DNA of 55,000 bases from an uncultured Oscillibacter sp. (GCF_910584465.1 NZ_CAJUBK010000010.1:1-55000), one strand, 5' to 3'; positions 1 to 7,626 are shown, counted from the first letter of the stretch. The notes: generated by a model not told the origin, from the letters alone. Numbers and translations are program-made.

Positions 1-227
1 CGGTTCACCCGGCTGATGGTGGCGCTGGAGGCCCCGGTGCGCTCCAGGATGTCGTTGTAGATCATGCCGTCGTCCAGCAAAGAGGCCACCTCGAAGCGCT
101 GCTCCATGCTCCGCAGCTCCGCCACGGTGCAAAGGTCCTGGAAAAACTCATAGCACTCCTCCTCGTCCCGGAGCTGGAGGATGGCCTTATAGAGCTGGCC
201 GCTTTTTTCTTTCTTGCCGATCTTCAT
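1..227 (-). CDS. YerC/YecD-family TrpR-like DNA-binding protein (3' end outside window)
   Basis: The 75 visible residues start MKIGKKEKSGQLYKAIL and run into a TrpR-type helix-turn-helix: a segment reading ELRSMEQRFEVASLLDDG, then a recognition-helix region ending GASSATISRVNR. This is the pattern of the YerC/YecD family, small dimeric TrpR-fold proteins whose ligand is usually unknown. The ATG at 227 is preceded by AGGAGGA at a 7-base distance. The family is about 95-100 aa long, so only roughly the last 20-25 residues lie beyond the left edge. It is transcribed divergently from the DUF3298 gene, from a promoter in the 73-bp gap. The fold call is firm; no target is inferred. Confidence 0.85.
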   Translation of the reverse strand, partial: MKIGKKEKSGQLYKAILQLRDEEECYEFFQDLCTVAELRSMEQRFEVASLLDDGMIYNDILERTGASSATISRVN

Positions 228-261
228 GAGAAGTCCTCCTGTCCTCAGTTCGAACACCCCT

Positions 262-290
262 ATTTTAACATTTCAGCGCGCGAAAGTAAA
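262..290 (-). promoter_or_regulatory. Promoter of the yerC-like gene
   Basis: On the minus strand, TTTACT (290-285) and TAAAAT (267-262) are separated by 17 bases, with a TGT just before the -10 box (extended -10). It lies 35 bases upstream of the start codon. Confidence 0.65.
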
Positions 291-300
291 GGGGGAGGGC

Positions 301-1125
301 ATGGAAAATTTCACGCGGGAAAAGCCCTCCCCGCCGTCACCCCCTCCCCCCTGGGCGCATAGGCTGGAGAAACCAAGTCTGGAGAGAGGAGCGGTGGCTG
401 TGGGAGAGCGTCTGACGGAGCTGCGGACGGAGCCCTTCGCGGCGGAGCAGGAGTGGGAGGTGGAGGGCGTGCCGGTGCTGTCGGCCCAGGCGCAGGTCCC
501 CCTGCCGGTGCCGGCGGAGGGCCGGACCGCCCGGAGGATCGAACGCTTCTACCGGCTGCAGTGCCGCTCGTTCCTGCGCTACTGCGAGCGCTGCCTCTAC
601 CCCCAGGCGGCGGCGGAGCACCGCGCGGCCCTGGAGGCCAGCCGCCCCCTGCCCATGTCCCGGGCGGAGATGAGCTATCGGGTCACCTATAACGAGGGGG
701 GCCTGTGGAGCCTTTACACCCAGGTCCGGGAGACGGTGGGGCCGGGCCCGGCCACGATCGTCCGCCGGGGGGACACCTGGGACCTGGCGGCGGGCTACCC
801 CGTGCCGCTGAAGGACTTCTTCCCCGCCGGGACGGCCTGGAAGAAGCGGCTCCTGGCCCACGCGGCGGAGGAGATCGCCCGCCGGGAGCGGGCCGGGGCG
901 GGCCGCTGGCGGGAGGGATGGCGGCAGGGGCTGCGGCGGTTCAACCCTCAGGATTTTTACCTGACGGAGGAGGGACTGGCCTATTTCTGGCCGATGTATG
1001 CCCTGGCCCCCGCGTCGGAGGGGGTGGCGGTGTTCCTGCTGCCTTATGGCGGGGAGGGAGGCCCGGCGAGGGGGATGGGGCTGCCGTCGCTGTCGAAGGC
1101 TTCGCACCCCAGCGAGGAGGGGTAG
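301..1125 (+). CDS. DUF3298-domain protein (RsiV C-terminal-like), function unknown
   Basis: A 274-aa protein starting at the ATG at 301 behind GGGGGAGGG; an upstream in-frame ATG at 214 would overlap the divergent yerC promoter. Residues about 65-240 match the DUF4163/DUF3298 pattern: a long helix (RRIERFYRLQCRSFLRYCE), a strand YNEGGLWSLYTQ, then PVPLKDFFPAG and NPQDFYLTEEGLAYFW followed by a proline/tyrosine strand. In RsiV this domain faces the outside and binds lysozyme, but here I see neither signal peptide nor membrane segment, so the protein may be cytoplasmic. The last 20 or so residues after LLPYG are low-complexity and overlap a coding-like stretch on the other strand, so the native C-terminus may have been lost. 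Family call good, function unknown. Confidence 0.7.
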   Translation: MENFTREKPSPPSPPPPWAHRLEKPSLERGAVAVGERLTELRTEPFAAEQEWEVEGVPVLSAQAQVPLPVPAEGRTARRIERFYRLQCRSFLRYCERCLYPQAAAEHRAALEASRPLPMSRAEMSYRVTYNEGGLWSLYTQVRETVGPGPATIVRRGDTWDLAAGYPVPLKDFFPAGTAWKKRLLAHAAEEIARRERAGAGRWREGWRQGLRRFNPQDFYLTEEGLAYFWPMYALAPASEGVAVFLLPYGGEGGPARGMGLPSLSKASHPSEEG

Positions 1126-1284
1126 ATGATGCAGTCATAGAGCCGCAGGACGCCGCAGATGCGCCGGATGGCGGTCTCCTCGTCATGACGCCGCAGACGA
1201 TCCAGCGATCCTGATACGGACCGGCATCGGCTCTTTCGCGACGGGGGGTTCTAACATGCTGGGACCTGACATGATAAAACCTCT

Positions 1285-1365
1285 AAAAAACAGCGCTCCC
1301 TACGTGTATGTAGGTATTATCGCAAGGACAGTCCATATTATCAAGATAAGATCACGATATATATG
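1285..1365 (+). promoter_or_regulatory. AT-rich control region before the tandem XRE genes
   Basis: The 250-bp gap after the DUF3298 gene becomes AT-rich here. It holds two small dyads, CCTAC-N6-GTAGG near 1294 and TTATC-AA-GATAA near 1338, plus -10-like TATTAT and TATATA runs. No clean promoter with a 17-base spacer is visible. The dyads are plausible self-binding sites for the XRE proteins downstream (inference). Confidence 0.35.
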
Positions 1366-1375
1366 GAGTGTTTTT

Positions 1376-1612
1376 ATGAAGCGCAGTACGCCCATGGATC
1401 GAAACATCGGCGCGAAGGTCAAGTTCTACCGGGAACGGATGGGACTGACACAGAAGGAATTAGCCGCCCGCCTCCAAGTCAACGGCTGCGACCTGTCGGA
1501 GACCATAGTGGGGCATATCGAGACTGGACACCGAGCGGTCTCCGTCTTCGAGATCGACAAGCTGGCAGAGGTCCTGCAAGTGGATTACAACGCCCTGTTC
1601 GCTCAGGACTGA
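1376..1612 (+). CDS. Small XRE-family helix-turn-helix regulator, first of a tandem pair
   Basis: A 78-aa protein that is almost entirely one XRE (Cro/CI) domain: IGAKVKFYRERMGLTQKELAARLQ (helices 1-2), a C-D-L-S-containing turn and recognition region, and the C-terminal FEIDKLAEVLQVDYNALF that closes the fold. The ATG at 1376 has GGAG ten bases upstream; an in-frame upstream start at 1256 lacks a ribosome site. There is no sensor domain, so it should act as a DNA-binding dimer. A paralogue with 63 of 78 identical residues follows 62 bases downstream in the same orientation. The fold is certain; targets are unknown. Confidence 0.85.
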   Translation: MKRSTPMDRNIGAKVKFYRERMGLTQKELAARLQVNGCDLSETIVGHIETGHRAVSVFEIDKLAEVLQVDYNALFAQD

Positions 1613-1674
1613 GCAGGAGAGACAGCCTCCGCAATAGGACCTCAAAACGAATAGGATATCATGGAGAGGCTTTG

Positions 1675-1911
1675 ATGAAACGCAGTACGCCTATGGACCG
1701 GAATATCGGCGCGAAGGTCCGGCATTATCGCAGGGAAAGGGGCCTGACACAGAAAGAACTGGCCGCACAGCTGCAAGTCGATGGATGCGACCTTTCTGAG
1801 ATCATGGTCGCCCAGATCGAGATCGGCCGCCGGATGGTCTCCGTCTTCGAGATCGACAAGCTGGCGGAGGTCCTGCGAGTGGACTACAACGCCCTGTTCG
1901 CCCAGGACTGA
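1675..1911 (+). CDS. Small XRE-family regulator, second of a tandem pair
   Basis: This 78-aa protein is about 81% identical to the product of the gene at 1376. The first 15 residues and the last third are nearly unchanged, while substitutions cluster in helix 1 (KFYRERM to RHYRRER) and around the recognition helix (SETIVGHIETGHRA to SEIMVAQIEIGRRM). That suggests duplication followed by divergence of operator recognition. The ATG has GGAGAGG eight bases upstream. The pair ends at a strong shared terminator. Confidence 0.85.
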   Translation: MKRSTPMDRNIGAKVRHYRRERGLTQKELAAQLQVDGCDLSEIMVAQIEIGRRMVSVFEIDKLAEVLRVDYNALFAQD

Positions 1912-1914
1912 GCG

Positions 1915-1950
1915 AAAGAGAGACAGCCCCACGGGCTGTCTCTCTTTTTA
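1915..1950. terminator. Bidirectional terminator between the XRE pair and agcS
   Basis: A perfect stem of about 15 bp (arm GAGAGACAGCCC, loop CAC) is followed by CTTTTTA on the plus strand and an equivalent run on the minus strand. It separates convergent genes. Confidence 0.9.
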
Positions 1951-1967
1951 TCCTATGGACCGCCGCC

Positions 1968-3356
1968 TCACTTCACGGCCTTGACCACCAGGCGGGTCAG
2001 GGCGAAGAGGCCGATGGCGTTGGGGATGACCATCAGGTTGTTGAACATGTCGGACAGCTCCCAGACCAGATCGTTGGAGGCCAGGGTGCCCAGGAAGATG
2101 AACACCAGAGCGATGAGGGTGTACACCACGGTGGACTTCTTGCCGAAGAGGTAGGTCATGTTGATCTTGCCGAAGAGGTTCCACCCCAGGATGGTGGAGA
2201 AGGCGAAGAAGAACAGGCAGACCGCCACGAACATCGCGCCCAGCCCCTCGCCGAACACCACGCCGAAGGCCGTCTGGGCCAGGTTGGCCTTGCCGATGGT
2301 CTCGGTGACGGAGCCGGTGTAGCCCGCGGCCAGGGGGCCGTCGGCGGTGTAGAGGGTGGAGATGATGACGAGGGCGTTGAGGGTCAGGACGATGAAGGTG
2401 TCGATGAACACGCCGATCATGGCCACGATGCCCTGATCGTGGGGGCAGGCCACGTTGGCCAGGGCGTGGGCGTGGGGCGTGGAGCCCATGCCGGCCTCAT
2501 TGGAGAACAGGCCGCGCTTGGCGCCCTGGCTCAGGGCGATCTTCAGCGCCGCGCCGAAGCCGCCGCCCAGGATGGCCTGGGGCTGGAAGGCGTATTTGAA
2601 GATCATGCCCAGGGTGGTGGGGATGTACTGGATGCGCATGGCCAGGACCACCAGTCCGCCCAGGACGAACAGGGCCGCCATGATGGGGACGATCTTCTCC
2701 GTGACGGAGGCCAGCCGCTGGACGCCGCCCAGGAAGATGACGCCGCAGATGACCACCAGCACCACGCCGACGATCCAGGAGGGCACGCCGAAGGCGGTCT
2801 GGAAGGTGGAGCCGATGGAGTTGGACTGCACCATGCAGCCGAAGAAGCCCAGGGCCAGGATGATGGCGACGGAGAAGAAGCCCGCCAGGAACTTCCCGAA
2901 GCCCCCCTGGAAGGCGGTGGTGATGTAGTACACGGGACCGCCCTGGATGCTGCCGTCCTTGTCCTTGATCCGGGTCTGCTGGGCCAGCACGGCCTCGGAA
3001 TAGATGGTGGCCATGCCGAAGAAGGCGATGATCCACATCCAGAAGATGGCCCCGGGGCCGCCGGTGAGGATCGCGCCGGAGGCGCCCACGATGTTGCCGG
3101 TGCCCACCTGGGCGGCGATGGCGGTGGCCAGGGCCTGGAAAGAGCTCATGCCGCTGGCGTGCTTGTCGCCGGTGAGGGTCAGGTCCCCGAAGACCTTGCG
3201 CACCCCCTCGCCGAAGCAGCGGATCTGGACGAAGCGGGTCTTGATGGAGAACCAGAGGCCCACCGCGATGAGCAGGCCCACCAGGATGTAGTCCGAAAGG
3301 TATGCGTTGATGGCCTGCACGATGGGCAGGAGCGTGCTTTGCAGTTGCTGTAACAT
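1968..3356 (-). CDS. Sodium:alanine/glycine symporter, AGCS family
   Basis: A 462-aa membrane protein of normal AGCS (AlsT/DagA/AgcS) length with about 11 hydrophobic segments. Family motifs include SSFQALATAIAAQVGTGNIVG, GGPGAIFWMWIIAFFGMATIYSE and LFSNEAGMGSTPHAHA. It imports alanine or glycine across the cytoplasmic membrane with sodium. The ATG follows AGGAGGGG. The leader carries a tandem glycine riboswitch, so glycine is the likely main substrate, with uptake or use switched by its concentration. The gene stands alone between the riboswitch and a shared terminator. Confidence 0.93.
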   Translation of the reverse strand: MLQQLQSTLLPIVQAINAYLSDYILVGLLIAVGLWFSIKTRFVQIRCFGEGVRKVFGDLTLTGDKHASGMSSFQALATAIAAQVGTGNIVGASGAILTGGPGAIFWMWIIAFFGMATIYSEAVLAQQTRIKDKDGSIQGGPVYYITTAFQGGFGKFLAGFFSVAIILALGFFGCMVQSNSIGSTFQTAFGVPSWIVGVVLVVICGVIFLGGVQRLASVTEKIVPIMAALFVLGGLVVLAMRIQYIPTTLGMIFKYAFQPQAILGGGFGAALKIALSQGAKRGLFSNEAGMGSTPHAHALANVACPHDQGIVAMIGVFIDTFIVLTLNALVIISTLYTADGPLAAGYTGSVTETIGKANLAQTAFGVVFGEGLGAMFVAVCLFFFAFSTILGWNLFGKINMTYLFGKKSTVVYTLIALVFIFLGTLASNDLVWELSDMFNNLMVIPNAIGLFALTRLVVKAVK

Positions 3357-3373
3357 ATCAGTTTTCCCCTCCT

Positions 3374-3406
3374 AAAAAGTAAAAGGAACGGCTGGACGCC
3401 GCTCCG
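3374..3406 (-). terminator. Leader hairpin with U-run downstream of the glycine riboswitch
   Basis: On the minus strand GGAGCGGC and GCCGTTCC pair across a 5-base loop and are followed by TTTTACTTTTT, just before the agcS ribosome site. This looks like the expression platform, an intrinsic terminator switched by the riboswitch (inference from position). Confidence 0.65.
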
Positions 3407-3449
3407 AACGAGGGACAGGGAGACACACGGGCAGACCGCCCGCGCCGAC

Positions 3450-3615
3450 CCACTCTGTCCTTTTACCTGAGAGATTCGGCGGCCGCTCCCACGCGCCGCC
3501 TTGCACCTTCGGTACCCGCTGCCGGGTTTCTCCAGAGCCACATCCATCCCCGGTCCCTGCCTGTGCCCAGGCGCCTGAGAGTTTCACTCCTTCGGCAGGC
3601 TCTCGCCGTTCCCCC
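3450..3615 (-). ncRNA. Tandem glycine riboswitch controlling agcS
   Basis: Reading the minus strand from 3615, the two aptamers show the conserved glycine pieces in order: GGCGAGAGCC, GCCGAAGGAG, AAACTCTCAGGC for the first; then CTCTGGAGAAACC, ACCGAAGGTGCAA, AATCTCTCAGGT and AAAGGACAGA for the second. The two aptamers are separated by a short linker, the usual cooperative arrangement. They lie between the promoter at 3640 and the agcS start. The call rests on motif order; no covariance model was run. Confidence 0.9.
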
Positions 3616-3639
3616 GGGGATATCCTTTGCCGTTATCCG

Positions 3640-3648
3640 ATTGTAGCA
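3640..3648 (-). promoter_or_regulatory. Extended -10 promoter for the riboswitch-agcS transcript
   Basis: On the minus strand TGC precedes TACAAT (3645-3640), about 25 bases upstream of the first aptamer. A TTGACA lies upstream but at a 28-base distance, too far for a standard -35 box. Confidence 0.55.
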
Positions 3649-3870
3649 TTACCTTACCACGGCCCAGGGGGGATGTCAATCGTGCATTTACACAAAATGT
3701 CCGCGAAACAGCGACGGATATTCTCTCACCGCGGACAGCCGCGGACAGCCGCGGCCCGCCGGGGGACGGCGGGAGCCGCTCCGGCCGGTCGGACGGGGAG
3801 AGGAGCGGAGGGCCGGAGAGTGGGGGGGGAGCCCCGCGCCGCCCGGTCTCGGGAGCCCCCCGGGGACCTG

Positions 3871-4068
3871 CCCAGTTTGTCGAAAAAGTAGAGAGAACTA
3901 CATCGACGGGAAGGAAGAGAGTTACGAGAGGGACCCAGGAAGGGTCCCTTTCGTTTTCGATAAATAAGTTTTCAGAACTTTCAAAAAAGTTCTGAAAACT
4001 TGCTCAGGCTGTCGAAAAGACTTTTTCGACAGACTGAGACGCCGGGAGCGCATCGCGCTCCCGGCGTC
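3871..4068 (+). repeat. Dispersed terminator-associated repeat, copy A (full-length)
   Basis: The left end CCCAGTTTGTCGAAAAAG and the right end CTTTTTCGACAGACTGAG are near-perfect inverted repeats. Between them are the shared core (TAGAGAGAACTACATCGACG, GGGAAGGAAGAGAG), a hairpin with GGGACCC/GGGTCCC arms, and a second hairpin with AAGTTTTCAGAAC/GTTCTGAAAACTT arms. A GC hairpin (GACGCCGGGAGCGC and its complement) closes it, 8 bases from the stop codon of the MgtC-like gene. The stretch 3662-3870 to the left is GC-rich and shows nothing else I recognise. Related copies are at 18548, 29298, 30801 and 45695. Confidence 0.8.
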
Positions 4069-4076
4069 GTCCCGGT

Positions 4077-4769
4077 TCACAGTTCCCGCACGGAGATGAC
4101 CCCGGCGGTGGCGCGGATGTCCGTCTGGAGATGGTCGACGTCCAGTCCCTTGTGCAGCCGCAGGGTGAAGATGGCGCAGGCGTTGTGCTTCTCGTTGGAG
4201 TTGGAGTGGATGATGCCCATGTTGAGGATCTTCAGGCCCCGCTCCCGGAACTCCCGGAGGAGCTCATCCAAGGTGGCGTTGCCGCTGTACTCGATGTAGA
4301 GGTTGACCTCCGGGGCGTTCTCCAGCATCCGGTATTCCACGCGGGAGAAGAACAGCTCGGCGATCATGATGAGGGCCGTGGCGAAGAGGCCGCCCTCGTA
4401 GAAGCCGCCGCCCAGGGACAGCCCGATGATGGCCGCCGCCCAGAGGCCCGCCGCCGTGGTCAGGCCCTTCACCCGCTGGCGGCGGGTGACGATGATGGTG
4501 CCGGCGCCGATGAAGCCGATGCCCGCCACCACCTGGGCGCCCAGGCGGGCCATGTCGGTGTACTGGCCCAGGACCAGGTAGAGGTATTGGCTGGTCAGCG
4601 TGGTCATGGCCGCGCCGAGGCAGATCAGGATATGGGTGCGGAAGCCCGCCGGGCGGCGCTTGTACTCCCGCTCGATGCCGATGATGCCGCCGCAGATCAC
4701 CGCCAGCGTCATCCGCAGGGCGACGGACGCGATGGTCACGTCCCGCAGACCGTCGAAAACAGACAGCAT
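4077..4769 (-). CDS. MgtC/SapB-family membrane protein (second of a pair)
   Basis: A 230-aa protein with an N-terminal MgtC membrane domain: RMTLAVICGGIIGIEREYKRR, the conserved PAGFRTHILICLGAA, then ARLGAQVVAGIGFIGAGTI and VKGLTTAAGLWAAAIIGLSLG, about five hydrophobic segments to residue 145. A C-terminal cytosolic domain of about 85 residues resembles the ACT-like fold of MgtC. Family members affect magnesium homeostasis, acid tolerance or ATP synthase activity; the exact role here is unknown. The ATG follows AAGGAGGGGGG and lies 15 bases after the stop of a paralogue, so the two are co-transcribed. Its stop codon abuts repeat copy A. Confidence 0.88.
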   Translation of the reverse strand: MLSVFDGLRDVTIASVALRMTLAVICGGIIGIEREYKRRPAGFRTHILICLGAAMTTLTSQYLYLVLGQYTDMARLGAQVVAGIGFIGAGTIIVTRRQRVKGLTTAAGLWAAAIIGLSLGGGFYEGGLFATALIMIAELFFSRVEYRMLENAPEVNLYIEYSGNATLDELLREFRERGLKILNMGIIHSNSNEKHNACAIFTLRLHKGLDVDHLQTDIRATAGVISVREL

Positions 4770-4784
4770 GTTGGTCCCCCCTCC

Positions 4785-5510
4785 TTAAATATCGTGGACG
4801 ACGTATACGTCGGGCAGCTCCGAGACCGTGGCCAGGATCTTGGCGTGGGTCCCCTTCTGGTTCATCCGCAAAGCGAAGATGGCGTTGGGATGCTGGGACA
4901 GGGTCTGCTTGCCGTGGTCCACCTCCACCTCGTAGATCGTCACGTCCTGGGCCTTGATGCGGTTGATGATCTCCGCCACGTCGTCCAGGGACTGGAACTC
5001 CACGTAGATGTTCATGTTCCGGGCGTTCTCGATGACGTACAGCTCCACGGCGGGCAGCAGGTGCACCACCAGGAAGATCAGCAGGAACGCCAGCCCCACG
5101 CACTCGTAGAACCCCGCGCCCACGGCCAGCCCCATGCAGGCCGAGGCCCAGAGGCCCGCCGCCGTGGTCAGGCCCTTCACCTTCTGCTGGCCGGTCACCA
5201 GGATGGTGCCCGCGCCCAGGAAGCCGATGCCGTTGATGACCTGCGCGCCGAACCGGCTGACGTCGGTGCGGACGCCGATCTCCGAGGCGATGGGGGCCCA
5301 GACGCTGTGCAGCATGTGGTTCTCGTACTGGCTGAGCAGCATGGTCAGCGCCGCGCCCATGCACACCAGCATGTAAGTGCGGAAGCCCGCCGGGCGGTGC
5401 TTCCTGGCCCGCTCCAGGCCGATCATGCCGCCGCAGAACATGGCCAGCGTCAGCCGCAGCAGCACGGAAGCCGTGTTGATCTCCCGCAAGTAGTCCAATC
5501 CGTGTAACAC
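4785..5510 (-). CDS. MgtC/SapB-family membrane protein (first of a pair)
   Basis: The preferred GTG start at 5510 has AGGAGGGG about ten bases upstream and gives 241 aa beginning (M)LHGLDYLREINTASVLL. Upstream in-frame codons would cross the promoter. It shares the MgtC core with its neighbour (CGGMIGLERARKHRPAGFRT, INGIGFLGAGTI, VKGLTTAAGLWASACMGLA) but has an extra stretch of about 15 residues in the loop after the second motif (ENHMLHSVWAPIASEIGVRT). A C-terminal ACT-like domain follows. Two different MgtC proteins in one operon suggest a hetero-oligomer or divided roles (inference). Confidence 0.85.
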   Translation of the reverse strand: MLHGLDYLREINTASVLLRLTLAMFCGGMIGLERARKHRPAGFRTYMLVCMGAALTMLLSQYENHMLHSVWAPIASEIGVRTDVSRFGAQVINGIGFLGAGTILVTGQQKVKGLTTAAGLWASACMGLAVGAGFYECVGLAFLLIFLVVHLLPAVELYVIENARNMNIYVEFQSLDDVAEIINRIKAQDVTIYEVEVDHGKQTLSQHPNAIFALRMNQKGTHAKILATVSELPDVYVVHDI

Positions 5511-5611
5511 CGGACTCGCTCCCCTCCTGTCAGATGCCCGGCCCCGCCGGGGGAAAGAAAAGGGAAGGAGCGGACGGACCGCTTCTTCCATGACCTGTTC
5601 GAAGACGCGGC

Positions 5612-5625
5612 GGAAAACGTTTGCA
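5612..5625 (-). promoter_or_regulatory. LacI/CcpA-type operator-like site in the mgtC-pair leader
   Basis: On the minus strand TGCAAACGTTTTCC matches the cre-like pattern TGNAANCGNWWWC. It lies about 35 bases downstream of the -10 box, a position where a bound repressor would block elongation. Related sites occur at 5794, 36111 and 42255. Confidence 0.4.
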
Positions 5626-5660
5626 CTGCATCCGCCCTCTGCGCCGCTGAGTCGAGATTC

Positions 5661-5689
5661 ATTATAAGCAAGCCCTCCGGTTTTGTCAA
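5661..5689 (-). promoter_or_regulatory. Promoter of the MgtC pair
   Basis: Consensus TTGACA (5689-5684) and TATAAT (5666-5661) with a 17-base spacer on the minus strand. The leader from here to the GTG start is about 145 bases. I see no M-box or ykkC motif in it. Confidence 0.9.
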
Positions 5690-5764
5690 CGTTTTCCGGC
5701 ATCGAAGATGCCTTTTCGGCGGGCCTGACAAATAAGGACAGCGGTTTTTGGCATTTTGACAGTG

Positions 5765-5794
5765 AAAAAGTACGGGCGGCAGAGCCGCCCGTAC
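5765..5794 (-). terminator. Terminator of the cysteine desulfidase-like gene
   Basis: Perfect 11-bp stem (GTACGGGCGGC, loop of 3) followed by TTTTTC on the minus strand. A CGCAAACG operator-like half site begins at 5794. Confidence 0.9.
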
Positions 5795-5815
5795 GCAAAC
5801 GTTATCCGTCCCCGG

Positions 5816-7093
5816 TCACCGTCCGACCATGATGTCCAGGATCTCCCGGTCCGTCTGGCGCATCCCCTGCCGGGCCAGGCGGCCCACGCTGGCGATGGTG
5901 GCCTCCACGCCCTCTTTGAGGATGCCCTCGCCGGCGGTGAACTGGTTCTGCCCGCCGGCGTACATCTGCCAGCCCAGCAGGCCCGCGTCCACGGCGGCGG
6001 CGATCTTCGCCGCGCAGGAGGGCTTGGCCCCGTCGCAGACCATGCCGGAGCAGATCGCCAGCGTGTTGACGATGGTGTGGGCGATCACGTCGTACCGCCC
6101 GCCGTGGAGATAGGCGATGCCGCAGGCCGCGCCGCACCCGGCGCTGGTGGCCCCGCAGAAGGCGGAGAGCCGCCCGATGCCCGTCTTCTGGTGGATGGTG
6201 ATCAGGTTGGACACCGCCAGGGCCCGGAGGAGGTCGTCCTCCCCGGCGCCCATGTCCCGGGCGTACTCGATGACGGGCAGGGAGGCGGTCATGCCCTGGT
6301 TGCCGCTGCCGGAGACGATGATCACGGGCAGCTCACAGCCGCTCATCCGGGCGTCGGACCCGGCGGCGGCGGCGGATTTGGCCCGCAGGGCCGCGCTGTC
6401 CCCGCCGGCCGAGCGGAGGGTCTTCCCCACCTGGGCGCCCCAGCCGCCCTTGAGGCCCTCCGCCGCGATGGCGGTGTTATAGGCGATCTGACGGCCCAGG
6501 ACCTCCCTCACGTCGGCGGGGTCCAGGCAGTCGGCGAACCGGACGATCTCCTCCACGCTGAGGATGGAGCGGTCCGTCTGCACGTCGGCGCTGTCGGAGG
6601 CGGAGGCCGACTGGAAGAGGGCCTGGCCGTCCTTCTGGATGAGCACGATGTTGGTGTGGAAGTCCACGATCTCGCAGCAGGCGCTGTGGCCCTGGGCCTC
6701 CACGGTGATCTTGATATAGAAGACCCGGTCCCCCCCGGCGGGGACGACCTCGAAGGCGCACGTTTCCAGGCACCGGCGGATCGCGGCCCGGCCCTCGTCC
6801 GTGACCTGGGAGAGGACCTCCAGCTCCAGGTCCGCCCGCCCGGCGGCGATGCCCGCGGCGGCGGCGCCCTCCAGGCCCTTCATGCCGCCGGTGTTGGGGA
6901 CGGTGACGGCCTTCACGTTCTTGATGATGTTCCCGCTGACTTCGACTCGACATCGCTCAGGGGTCAAGTCCAGGGCCTCCCGGGCCTTGGCGGCGGCCAG
7001 GGCCACGGCGATGGGTTCCGTGCAGCCCATGGCGGGGATCAGTTCCTCCTCCAGGATCTTCAGGTAGCTGGCGTAATGCGGGGTCTTGTTCAT
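5816..7093 (-). CDS. L-cysteine desulfidase family protein (CyuA/YhaM, UPF0597)
   Basis: A 425-aa protein, the usual family length. The start carries EELIPAMGCTEPIAVALAAAKA, whose Cys is one of the conserved iron-sulphur ligands. The second half has GSGNQGMTASLPVIEYA, then SAFCGATSAGCGAACGIAYLHGG with clustered Cys residues, and ICSGMVCDGAKPSCAAKIA. Family members (MJ1025, E. coli CyuA) use a [4Fe-4S] cluster to break L-cysteine into pyruvate, ammonia and sulphide; the fold is shared with L-serine dehydratase. The ATG follows AAAGGAGGGA. It is monocistronic and cytosolic. Serine-dehydratase activity is the alternative. Confidence 0.85.
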   Translation of the reverse strand: MNKTPHYASYLKILEEELIPAMGCTEPIAVALAAAKAREALDLTPERCRVEVSGNIIKNVKAVTVPNTGGMKGLEGAAAAGIAAGRADLELEVLSQVTDEGRAAIRRCLETCAFEVVPAGGDRVFYIKITVEAQGHSACCEIVDFHTNIVLIQKDGQALFQSASASDSADVQTDRSILSVEEIVRFADCLDPADVREVLGRQIAYNTAIAAEGLKGGWGAQVGKTLRSAGGDSAALRAKSAAAAGSDARMSGCELPVIIVSGSGNQGMTASLPVIEYARDMGAGEDDLLRALAVSNLITIHQKTGIGRLSAFCGATSAGCGAACGIAYLHGGRYDVIAHTIVNTLAICSGMVCDGAKPSCAAKIAAAVDAGLLGWQMYAGGQNQFTAGEGILKEGVEATIASVGRLARQGMRQTDREILDIMVGR

Positions 7094-7185
7094 AGAGGTC
7101 CCTCCTTTGTTGAGATATCCCCATTATAAACAAAAAGGGACGAAAAAACAAGGGAACCCCCCTGCCAGATCTGACAGGGAACGGC

Positions 7186-7216
7186 AAAACGGCGGGCCCC
7201 GTCCCGAGGCCCGCCG
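7186..7216 (-). terminator. Terminator of the DUF1294 gene
   Basis: GCGGCGGGCC pairs with GGCCCGCCG across TCGGGACG; TTTTGCC follows on the minus strand. Confidence 0.8.
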
Positions 7217-7220
7217 CGCT

Positions 7221-7610
7221 TCAGCGGATGACGTTCATGTACAGCCAAAGCCCGAAGGGGATGACGATCTGGAGGGCCAGGATCAGCGGCACGCCGAACC
7301 GGAAGGCTTTGTGGAGGGTCTTATGATGGAAGGCCCGCATGGCGAGCAGGGCCCCCACGCTGCCGCCGATGGCGGAGAGGATCAGCAGCGTCTTTTCCGG
7401 CACCCGGCGGACGGAGCTTTTCTTCTCCTTCCGCTTGGCCTTCCACTTGTCCACGCCGAAGACGCAGAAGGTGACGGCGTTGATGAGCACCAGCCAGACG
7501 GCCAGCAGGCCCCAGGGGGAGCCGATGACGGCCCAGAGGAAGTCGTTGTGGGCCTTCGGCGTGAACAGAGTTTTCTCACGGGGAACGGCGGAGAGCAGGA
7601 TCGTGTCCAT
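7221..7610 (-). CDS. DUF1294 membrane protein
   Basis: A 129-aa protein with three hydrophobic segments. It carries the DUF1294 signature: LINAVTFCVFGVDKWKAKR, VRRVPEKTLLILSAIGGSVGALLAM and the basic FHHKTLHKAFRFGVP. The first 35 residues are a family-variable extension. The ATG at 7610 follows GAGGTGA. It sits alone between two terminators. DUF1294 proteins are common small membrane proteins of unknown activity, and nothing nearby suggests one. Confidence 0.85.
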   Translation of the reverse strand: MDTILLSAVPREKTLFTPKAHNDFLWAVIGSPWGLLAVWLVLINAVTFCVFGVDKWKAKRKEKKSSVRRVPEKTLLILSAIGGSVGALLAMRAFHHKTLHKAFRFGVPLILALQIVIPFGLWLYMNVIR

Positions 7611-7626
7611 AAGGTCACCTCATTTG

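Noticed and set aside
5511..5660. Possible magnesium (M-box) riboswitch before the MgtC pair
   Set aside because: The 145-base leader shows no M-box conserved segments.
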